Of a stretch of DNA of 64,000 nt, positions 1 through 7,200 are shown piece after piece. The translations under genes and the position numbers were made by a program. Source of the stretch: JAXLYX01 sp046351215 (GTDB lineage: Bacteria > Myxococcota_A > Polyangia > Polyangiales > Houyiibacteriaceae); NCBI GenBank assembly GCA_046351215.1, contig JAXLYX010000005.1, positions 1-64,000 on the forward strand, written 5' to 3'. The notes under the pieces were generated by a model. It worked only from the letters and a program-made list of their open reading frames with translations, was not told where the DNA came from and did not search any database. Numbering within the stretch: the first letter of the stretch is position 1; each line of letters opens with the position of its first letter.

Positions 1-757
1 TCTTCCAGAGAAGCGACGGGGAGATCCTGCGCATCGCGTGCAGCCACTTCGACATCGCGAGCGGGTGGCTGATCGAGTCCCCCCGCTCGAGGCTCGCCTC
101 GAGCGCGTCCAGCACGTCCTCGGGCTTCGCGAGCATGTTCTGGTCGATCGCCTGACGGAGCGACTTCGGCCCATCGCTGTCGAGCGACTGGTTGAGGAGC
201 GGCGTGTTCACCATCGGCGGGCAGGCGAGGAGGATGCGCACGCCCTTCCCCGCGTTCTCCTTCGCGAGGATCTCGACGTAGGCGTTCACCGCGGCCTTGC
301 TCGCGCAGTACGCCCCGAGGCGCGGCGTGAGGGCCTCTCCCGCGACCGAGCCGAAGCAGACGAGGTCGCCCTTCCGGCGCTGCACCATCTGCGGGAGCGT
401 CGCCGAGACGACGTTCACCGTGCCCTCGTAGTTCACGCGCATGACGCGCTTCGTACGCTCGGGATCCTCCTCGAGGAGAGGGGCGCCGGGCATGATGCCG
501 GCCGCGTGGACGACGCGGTCGATCGGCCCGAGCTCGGCCTCGACCTTCGCCACGATCCCCCGGATCTCTCCGAGGTCCGTGACGTCGCACGGGAACGTGC
601 GGATGCCCGAGAGGCCCTCCGCCGTCTTCGCGAGACCTTCGGCGTCTCGATCGAGGGCCGCGACGAGCGCTCCCCCTCGCGCGAGCCTCTGTGCGGCGAG
701 CCGGCCCATGCCGCTCGCGGCGCCCGTCACGAGCGCGACCTTTCCACGGAATGCCAT
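1..757 (-). CDS. Short-chain dehydrogenase/reductase (SDR), 3' end beyond window
   Basis: NAD(P)-dependent oxidoreductase of the classical SDR fold. The N-terminus MAFRGKVALVTGAASGMGR carries the TGxxxGxG nucleotide loop. A modified NAAG (HAAG) and the VNYEGTVNV strand follow, then the catalytic Ser and YxxxK pair (GSVAGE...AYCASKAAV). The C-terminus runs off the left edge, so 252 residues are visible. The ATG at 757 is preceded by a strong GGAGG (cggaggaacgacg) and lies 18 nt after the P450 stop, so the two are probably cotranscribed. A P450-SDR pair behind a TetR regulator suggests oxidation of a hydrophobic alcohol, steroid or fatty substrate. The substrate cannot be read from the sequence. 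Confidence 0.9.
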   Translation of the reverse strand, partial: MAFRGKVALVTGAASGMGRLAAQRLARGGALVAALDRDAEGLAKTAEGLSGIRTFPCDVTDLGEIRGIVAKVEAELGPIDRVVHAAGIMPGAPLLEEDPERTKRVMRVNYEGTVNVVSATLPQMVQRRKGDLVCFGSVAGEALTPRLGAYCASKAAVNAYVEILAKENAGKGVRILLACPPMVNTPLLNQSLDSDGPKSLRQAIDQNMLAKPEDVLDALEASLERGDSISHPLAMSKWLHAMRRISPSLLWK

Positions 758-775
758 CGTCGTTCCTCCGTCGTC

Positions 776-2092
776 TCAGCTGCCGAGGGCCACGAAGCGG
801 ATGCGCGAGCCCACGGGATGATGCACCGGCACGCCCATGATCTTCGTCTTCGAGGTGGGATCGGGCTCGATCCGCGTGTTCTCGAGGACGCTCTGGATCA
901 TCAGCTTGAGCTGCAGCTTCGCGAACGACTTCCCGAGACAGACGCGCGGCCCTCCGCCGAAGCCGTGGAGCTTCGAGGGGCTCGGCCGGTTCTCGTTCGC
1001 CGGATTCCAGCGTTCCGGATCGAAGGCGTTCGGGTTCGGGAAGGTCGCCGGATCGCGGTGGCTCATGTACGGCGAGTAGAACACGACCGTGTCCTTCGGG
1101 ATCGTGTACCCGAGGATCTCGACGTCCTCGATGGCGACGCGCGGGAAGAAGAGCGCGCTCGGGTACATCCGCTCGGCCTCGAGCAGGAACCACTCGACCT
1201 CTTCGAGGCCCTTCCCGGCCTCGATCGTCGCGTAGTCGTCGCCGACCTTCGCGAAGGCGTTGCGCATGCGCACCTGCCAGTCGGGACGCTGCGCGAGGAC
1301 GTGGAGGACCCAGGAACCCGCGCTCGCCGTCGTGTCGTAGCCGGCCCAGGCGAGCAGGAGGAGATGACCGATGACCTCCTCGTTCGACATCTGCTGCGCG
1401 AGCAGGCCGACGAGCCCGTCGCCGCGCTTGCGGGCCGACTCGACGTGGGGCGCGAGCGTCTTCGAGAGCGCTTCGCGCGCGTCGAGCGAGCGATCGAGCC
1501 TTCCGAACGGGAAGCGCACCGGGACCGGCGCCATGATGCCGCCGATCAGCTTCTCGAACTGCGGGCGGAACGATTGGGTCGCGGGGCCGAGCGCGAGGCC
1601 GGCGAGGACGTTGGCCGCGACCTCGAACGTCGTGCGCTCGACGAGCTCGTAGCAGTCCTCCGTCGTCCCGGTGACCTCGCGCGCCCGGTTCGACCAGATG
1701 CCGCGGACCGCCGCCGCCGTCTCGCGGACCGCGAGACGACCGACCGCCGGGCTCAGCGCCTCGCGCGTGCGACGGTGTGCCTCGCCGTCCTGGAGCATGA
1801 TGCTGCCCTCGAAGACGCGCTTCACGGCGGTCGCCGCATAGCCCTGACCGAAGCTGAACTGCTCGCGCTTCGTGACGAGGATCGTCTTGTTCGCCTCCTC
1901 GCCGATCGCGAAGACGGCGGGGTAGACGAAGCGCGTCTTCCAGAGGCGGCCGTAACGCTCGAAGCGGGTGTGGAAGAAGCCCGTCGGGTCTCGGAGCATG
2001 TGGATGAGCTCGTCGAACCCGTCGCTCCCGGGAATGGAGTCGAGGGGAGAGGGACGGGAGACGAGGGACTTGGGGAGCAGGCGAGCGTTCAC
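776..2092 (-). CDS. Cytochrome P450
   Basis: Haem-thiolate monooxygenase of about 438 aa. The I-helix oxygen-binding motif appears as AWAGYDTTAS, the K-helix ExxR as EAERMYP, and the Cys-ligand loop as FGGGPRVCLGKSFAK. There is no membrane anchor, so it is probably a soluble bacterial-type enzyme that needs separate ferredoxin partners. None is visible in this window. I prefer the GTG at 2092, which has GGAGGA 6 nt upstream. An in-frame ATG at 2140 falls inside the predicted promoter -10/operator and would lie upstream of the transcript start. It is followed after 18 nt by an SDR gene and is divergent from a TetR gene that probably controls it. Confidence 0.93.
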   Translation of the reverse strand: MNARLLPKSLVSRPSPLDSIPGSDGFDELIHMLRDPTGFFHTRFERYGRLWKTRFVYPAVFAIGEEANKTILVTKREQFSFGQGYAATAVKRVFEGSIMLQDGEAHRRTREALSPAVGRLAVRETAAAVRGIWSNRAREVTGTTEDCYELVERTTFEVAANVLAGLALGPATQSFRPQFEKLIGGIMAPVPVRFPFGRLDRSLDAREALSKTLAPHVESARKRGDGLVGLLAQQMSNEEVIGHLLLLAWAGYDTTASAGSWVLHVLAQRPDWQVRMRNAFAKVGDDYATIEAGKGLEEVEWFLLEAERMYPSALFFPRVAIEDVEILGYTIPKDTVVFYSPYMSHRDPATFPNPNAFDPERWNPANENRPSPSKLHGFGGGPRVCLGKSFAKLQLKLMIQSVLENTRIEPDPTSKTKIMGVPVHHPVGSRIRFVALGS

Positions 2093-2125
2093 GGCAATCC
2101 TCCGCGGCTGCGTTAGGATACACCA

Positions 2126-2153
2126 TGTATATTTAACCAATACAGCTCGTCAA
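2126..2153 (-). promoter_or_regulatory. P450 promoter overlapped by a TetR-type operator candidate
   Basis: On the minus strand, TTGACG (2153-2148), 16 bp, TATACA (2131-2126) forms a good sigma70-type promoter in an unusually AT-rich patch. It predicts a start near 2118 and a leader of about 25 nt that includes the GGAGG of the GTG start. The inverted repeat TGTAT-N9-ATACA (2126-2144) covers the -10 and spacer. A repressor bound there would block the P450-SDR transcript. The divergent TetR gene is the obvious candidate, which is inference. Confidence 0.6.
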
Positions 2154-2198
2154 CTCGAATCGGGGCCGTCCCCTTCTCGGTCGACGCCGCCACCGACC

Positions 2199-2207
2199 TG
2201 CTAGAGT
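2199..2207 (+). promoter_or_regulatory. Extended -10 of the tetR gene (short or no leader)
   Basis: TGC TAGAGT ends 11 nt before the ATG at 2219. No -35 is convincing and no Shine-Dalgarno fits, so the transcript would have a leader of at most a few nt. The same TGCTAGA string recurs in front of other genes in the window. Confidence 0.45.
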
Positions 2208-2218
2208 CCGCCCCGTCG

Positions 2219-3007
2219 ATGGCACGCACCGCAACGAACGCGCGCACGCGCCGCGAAACGAAGGCTCCGCGCGCCCCTCGCGGGGGGACCTCGAAGCGGA
2301 CTCGCCTCTCGCCCGAGGCGCGGCAGCGGCAGCTCCTCGACGTGGCCGCCCGGGTCCTCTCCGAGGACGGCGCCCCGGCGCTCGAGATCACGACGGTGGC
2401 GGCTCGCGCGGGCGTGACCCGCCCCGTCGTCTACCGCTTCTTCCCGACGCGCACGGCGCTGCTCGTGGGCGTGCTCGAGGACTTCGAGTCCGATCTCGTC
2501 CACCGCTACCAGCAGGCGCTGCTGCGCACGCTCGGCGCGCCCCTCGAGCGCACGGTCGTCGCCTTCGTCGAGGCCTCCTGCGATGCGATCGAAGCGAAGG
2601 GCAAGGGAGCCTGGAACCTCCTCGACGCGCGCGATCCGGACCTCGAGGCGGCCCGCCTCGGTCGGAAGGTGCAGAGCCGGATGATCGCCCCGTTCGTGGA
2701 GCGACTCGCCGAGGTCACGGGCCGGTCACCGATCGACGTCGAGACCGTCGCCCGCATCGTCGTCGCCGCCGGTCGTGCGGGTCTCGACGGCTACCTCGAG
2801 GGTCGGATCCCGCGGCAGGCCGCCGTCCGCGACGCGGCGCGTGCGGTCGGCGCCGTGATCGCTGCGTTCGCCACGGACGTCCCGACTCTCGGCGACGTCC
2901 TCGGTGCGACGTCATCGAAAGGCTCGGAGAAGGAGCCCTCGATGGTCGCTGGCGAATCGCAGGACGTCCGGACGAAGCGAAAGGTCACCGCTCGAACGCG
3001 GGCCTGA
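2219..3007 (+). CDS. TetR/AcrR family transcriptional regulator
   Basis: One-component repressor of 262 aa. A basic N-terminal tail of about 35 residues precedes the helix-turn-helix (LDVAARVLSEDG...ITTVAARAGVTRPVVYRFFPTRTALL, about residues 40-85). The ligand-binding C-terminal domain is divergent, as usual, and a Lys/Arg-rich tail closes the protein. It is transcribed away from the P450-SDR unit across a 126-bp gap that contains an AT-rich inverted repeat. Autoregulation and control of the P450 are therefore likely. The ligand is unknown. Confidence 0.9.
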   Translation: MARTATNARTRRETKAPRAPRGGTSKRTRLSPEARQRQLLDVAARVLSEDGAPALEITTVAARAGVTRPVVYRFFPTRTALLVGVLEDFESDLVHRYQQALLRTLGAPLERTVVAFVEASCDAIEAKGKGAWNLLDARDPDLEAARLGRKVQSRMIAPFVERLAEVTGRSPIDVETVARIVVAAGRAGLDGYLEGRIPRQAAVRDAARAVGAVIAAFATDVPTLGDVLGATSSKGSEKEPSMVAGESQDVRTKRKVTARTRA

Positions 3008-3041
3008 CGCTTCCTCCGTTTCGTTCCGCCGGACACACCGG

Positions 3042-3055
3042 GCCTCGTACGAGGC
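3042..3055. terminator. Possible weak terminator between convergent tetR and csp
   Basis: GCCTCGTACGAGGC is a perfect 14-bp palindrome lying between two convergent stop codons (3007 and 3117). As RNA it would form a short GC-rich stem with the central bases as loop. There is no T run on either side, so termination is only inferred from position. Confidence 0.3.
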
Positions 3056-3116
3056 GGGCACGCGTCCTCGGGCACACGGCACCCGGGTCATCCTCGCGGA
3101 CGACCCCTCCGCGCGC

Positions 3117-3347
3117 TCAGGAAGCGACCCTCTGCTCCTCCTCCTCCTCGGGCAGGCGGACCTGCTGCGCGTAGTTGCCGCGCGGCCCTTCCACGAGCTC
3201 GAAGAAGACCTCCTGGCCCTGACGCAGCGTGCGGTAGCCGCCACCCTCGATGTTCGAGTAGTGGACGAACACGTCGCTGCCGTCGTTACGGCTGATGAAA
3301 CCCCAGCCCTTGGCGTTGTTGAACCACTTGACGGTACCTAGTTCCAT
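3117..3347 (-). CDS. Cold-shock protein (CspA family)
   Basis: Single-stranded nucleic-acid binding OB-fold protein of 76 aa and an RNA chaperone by family. RNP1 reads KGWGFISR and RNP2 reads DVFVHYSNI, after the typical start MELGTVKWFNNAK. An acidic tail (LPEEEEEQ) extends the core slightly beyond the usual length. The ATG at 3347 has GGGGAG 5 nt upstream. Larger reading frames that extend upstream ignore this. The gene has its own strong promoter and a structured leader of about 70 nt. It may be cold-inducible or constitutive, which sequence cannot settle. Confidence 0.95.
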   Translation of the reverse strand: MELGTVKWFNNAKGWGFISRNDGSDVFVHYSNIEGGGYRTLRQGQEVFFELVEGPRGNYAQQVRLPEEEEEQRVAS

Positions 3348-3371
3348 TCCACTCCCCCTGTGGAAACACGG

Positions 3372-3419
3372 CACGCCCCCGCGTGTCGCGCTACTGCGGA
3401 ATCGCTCTCCCCCGAGAGC
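3372..3419 (-). other. csp 5' leader with two hairpins
   Basis: The leader between the predicted start (about 3420) and the csp ATG contains GCTCTC-N4-GAGAGC (3404-3419), right at the 5' end of the RNA, and CACGC-N4-GCGTG (3372-3385). Long structured leaders are typical of cspA-type genes, where they act as stability or translation switches. Equivalent function here is inferred. Confidence 0.4.
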
Positions 3420-3426
3420 CTCCACA

Positions 3427-3454
3427 ACGCTACAGGCCCGGGGGTGAATGTCAA
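3427..3454 (-). promoter_or_regulatory. csp promoter
   Basis: On the minus strand, TTGACA (3454-3449), 16 bp, TAGCGT (3432-3427), with TG directly before the -10. This is one of the best sigma70-type promoters in the window and leaves a leader of about 70 nt before the csp ATG. Confidence 0.65.
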
Positions 3455-3537
3455 CCCCGATCCGCCCCGGCCGTCGCCCGTCATGGACCCGTTCGCTCGA
3501 AGCAGCAAACGTCTCGGTCGCTGGCCTCGCCGATCGG

Positions 3538-4128
3538 TCAGGGCGCGAGTCGCGTGAGCGTCCAGCCCTCGCCGACGCCACCGCGCCGGTAGAGGTAGCG
3601 GTCGTGCAGTCGGGAGACTCCGTCGAACCAGAACTCGATCGCGTCCGGCACGAGGAAGTAGCCGCCCCAGAACGAGGGTCGCGGGACCTCGGAGCCTTCG
3701 AAGCGGGCCTCGATCTCTGCGACGCGGGCGTCGAGCGCCGCGCGTCCCTCGACGGCACGGCTCTGGGGGGATGCCCAGGCGCCGATGCGGCTGCCGCGTG
3801 GACGCGACGCGAAGTACTCGTCCGAGACCTCGCCGGGCATCCGGACGATGCTCCCCTCGATCCGGACCTGCTCGCCGAGGGACGCCCAGTGGAAGGCGAG
3901 CGCCGCCCGCGGATTCGCCTCGAGCTCGCGCGCCTTGCGGCTCTCGTAGTTCGTGAAGAGACCGAAGCCGCGCTCGTCGGCGTACTTGAGCAGCACGAAC
4001 CGCACCGACGGCCGACCGTCCGCGTCCGCCGTGGCGAGGGCGCAGCGCGTGGCGTCGAAGGTCTCCGACCCGGTCGCCTTGGCCAGGTCTTCCCGGAAGC
4101 GTGAGATCGGATCGTCGTAGGGGTGCAT
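3538..4128 (-). CDS. pdxH: Pyridoxamine/pyridoxine 5'-phosphate oxidase
   Basis: FMN enzyme of 196 aa that oxidises PNP/PMP to pyridoxal 5'-phosphate in the B6 salvage and synthesis pathway. The FMN region RFVLLKYADERGFGLFTNYESRK and the C-terminal signature SFWGGY...IEFWFDG..RLHDRYLYRR both match PdxH. The start MHPYDDPISRFREDL is the expected N-terminus. No Shine-Dalgarno is visible, but TAGAGT (4142-4137) sits 8 nt before the ATG, so translation may begin near the mRNA 5' end. Length is close to the family's usual 200-220 aa. Confidence 0.95.
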   Translation of the reverse strand: MHPYDDPISRFREDLAKATGSETFDATRCALATADADGRPSVRFVLLKYADERGFGLFTNYESRKARELEANPRAALAFHWASLGEQVRIEGSIVRMPGEVSDEYFASRPRGSRIGAWASPQSRAVEGRAALDARVAEIEARFEGSEVPRPSFWGGYFLVPDAIEFWFDGVSRLHDRYLYRRGGVGEGWTLTRLAP

Positions 4129-4136
4129 CGCGAGGC

Positions 4137-4142
4137 ACTCTA
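4137..4142 (-). promoter_or_regulatory. pdxH -10 candidate, near-leaderless
   Basis: TAGAGT on the minus strand, 8 nt upstream of the pdxH ATG. There is no good -35. It is reported because it fits the recurrent start-proximal -10 pattern of the window. Confidence 0.3.
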
Positions 4143-4293
4143 GGCGCGCGTGGCCGTGGAGGCCAGGGGAGGGATCCGGGAGCCGGCCGACCCGGAAACG
4201 GGCGGGCTCCCGGGGCCCGGCGGCGGTGCCCCGACCCACGAGACGCCGATATCCTTCGCGTCGACGCCCATGGTACCGTCGTGGCCCCTCACC

Positions 4294-7200
4294 ATGGACG
4301 CGACGGCCGCCGAGCTCATCGCGCGCCTCCGGCAATCGCCGGAGGACGCCTACGCCTATGCCGCCTTGAAGGCGCACTACCACGAGCTGGGCGACCACGC
4401 GTCGCTCGCGAACCTCGTCGAGGGCTGGGCGCGACGTCATGCCGATCCGGGCGAGGCCGCGAAGGCCTTCCACGAAGCGGCGCGCATCGTCTCGTACTAC
4501 CTCTCGGATCAGGAGCGAGCCGCGACCCTGCTCGCGGAATCCCTCGAGCGCGATCCGACCTCCCAGGAGGTCGCCGACGATCTCGATCGCGTCTTCGAGG
4601 CGCTCGAGGACCCGCGACGCCGGGTCGAGGCGATGGAGCGCCGTGCCTCGCTCCTCGCCGGGATCGGCGCGGAGGCCGTCGACATCGCGGCCGTGCACTT
4701 CCGCCTGGGCGAGCTCTTCGAGCACACGCTCCAGAGGCCCGACCGGGCCGTCGCCAGCTATCGCACGGCGTTCGAGCTCGATCCGGATCACGTCCCGGCC
4801 ATCTACGCGGCACGCGAGATCTACCGACGGTCGGGCAACCTGAAGGCGGCGGCATCGCTCTTCGAGGCCGAGGTGCGCGCGGAGCCGGACAAGAAGCGCA
4901 AGGTGGCGCTTCTCCGCGAGCTCGCCCACCTGCGCGCCGAGGGGCTCTCCGATCGCGACGGTGCGATCCGCAGCCTCGAGACGGCCCTGACGTTCGTGCC
5001 GAGCGACATCGAGGTCCTGCACGAGCTCGCCACGCAGCACCATCACCGCGCCGCGGCGGCGGCCACGCCCGAGCAGGCACAGCCCGACCTCGAGCGAGCC
5101 GCGGATCTGATGGTCCGCATCGCCCAGGGCTCGGCCTCCGAGCACGCCCTCACGTTCTGCGAGGCCGCGCTCGATCTCGATCCGTCGCACGAAGAGGCGC
5201 TCGCCCTCTACGAGTTCCTGGCCCACGAGAACGGCTGCGAAGACCGCCTCGCCGTGCGCTGGGTCGCCTTCCTCGCGCGCGTGCCCACGGGGCCGAGCGC
5301 GAACCCGCGCCGCGTCCGTCTCGCCGACGCCTACGCGGCGGCCGGGCAGCTCGACGACGCGATCCTCTGCCTCGAGCCCCTGCTCGCGAGCGAGGAGCCG
5401 GTCGCCGCCGATGCGCTCGCACGGCTCTACCGGATGCAGGGGCGCACGGAGGAAGCCGCGCGCGCCCAGCGGATCGCGCTCCGCGGTCTTCCGGAAGAGG
5501 ACCGTGCCTCGCGCCTGCGCGACCTGCTCGAAGAGGCCGTGGCCGCCGAGGACGACGAGTCGATCCTCGCCTACGCCAACGAGGTGCTGGCCATCGCTCC
5601 GCGCGACCCGATCGCGCTCGACGTGCTCGTCGCGAAGACCCGGGAACGTGGGGACGAGAAGTCGCTGCTGGGATTGCTCGTGCGCGTCGGCCACGACGAC
5701 GAGCGGTCGCGCGAGGTTCGCCTCTCCGCGCTGCACGAGGCGGCCCACCTCGCGAAGCGCCTCGGAGACGAGGCGACGGCCCTCGACGCGAACGCCGCGA
5801 TCTGCCGCCTCGATCCCGTGGATCCGGAGGCGCGGGCCGGCGTCGAGGCCGGGCTCGCCGCGTCGGGTCGGTTCGAGGAGCTCGCCCAGCTCCTCGAGTG
5901 GGAAGCGAGCCAGCTGCCGGCTCCGGCGGATCGGCGGCGGGCGTTCTTCGCCCTGCTCGAGCTCCATCGCACGCACGGTCTCGCGAAGCGAGCCGTCCGC
6001 ACGCTGGTGGACGCCCTCGCCTCCGACCTGCCCGACGACGCCGAGCTCGCAGACGCCCGCATCGCCCTGGTCGAGGCGGACCCCGACTCCGACCCGGCCC
6101 TCGTCTTCGATCTCCTCGAGCGGCGCGTCGAGCTCGGACGCTCGAAGGCGGAGCGGGTCGCGTGGCTCGAACGGCTCGCGCGATTCGCCGAGGAGACCGC
6201 GAAGGACGACGAGCGCGCGTACGGCGCGCTGTCGGAGCTACTCGATCTCGATCCGACGAACACGGCGGCCCTCGAGCGCGCAGAGCGCATCGCCGATCGC
6301 CAGGGCCGAGTCGATCGGCGGATCGAGCTCCTCGAGATCCGCGCCGAGCTCGGCTCGCCCGAGGAAGAGATCGAGACGATGGCGCGCATCGCCGATCTCG
6401 TGGAGCAGCAAGGAGATCGCAGCGCCGCGATCGAACGGTACCGCACCGTGCTCGGTCTCGCTCCGGAGCACGCCGGCGCCTTCCGCGCGCTCCGGCGCCT
6501 CCTCACGCTCGAGGAGCGCGGAGAGGACCTGCTCGCCCTCCTGCGCGGCCGTCTCGAGCGGACCAACGAGGACGAGGCCCGGATCGAGCTCCTGCGCTCC
6601 ATCGCGGACCTCGCGGCCACCCTGCCCGGCAAGGCGCAGGAGCGCGCGGAGGCCTTCCGCGAGATCCGCCGCATCCGAGAGGACGATCCGGCGCTCGACC
6701 AGCTCCTCGCCCTCGCGCGTGCCGAGCCTCCGTCGCCGGAGCACGCGGAGCTGCTCCGGGCGAAGATCGCGCGGGTGGTGGGCGTCGACGAGCAACGCGC
6801 GCTGCGCATGGAGCTCGCGGAGCTCCTCCTCGGCGACCTCGGGGACGAGGAGGGAGGCATCGCCGAGCTCGAGGCCGTGCGCAGCCTCGACCCCTCGTTC
6901 ACCGAAGGGCTCGAGCGGCTCGCCGCGCTCTACGAGGCGCGGGGCGACTCCGCTCGGCTCGCCGACGTGCTGTGGTCCCGCCTCGGCTCGACGCTCGAGC
7001 CGGCAGCGCGCGTGCCGCTCGCGCGGCGTCTGCACGAGCTCCACGCGGGTGCGGCCAGGGACGACGACAAGGCGATCACCGCCCTCTTCACCTGGGCGGA
7101 AGCGGATCCGGCGGATCTCGCGCCCGTGGAGGCCTTGCTCCCCCTGCTCGAGGCCAAGGGCCGGGCCGCGGAGCTCGTCGACGCGCTCGACACGCTGGCG

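Noticed and set aside
2093..2140. N-terminal extension of the P450 from ATG 2140.
   Set aside because: The extension overlaps the predicted -10 and operator, and the GTG at 2092 has a proper GGAGGA.
3042..3055. Strong Rho-independent terminator between tetR and csp.
   Set aside because: The palindrome has no proper loop and no T tract, so it is kept only as a low-confidence feature.
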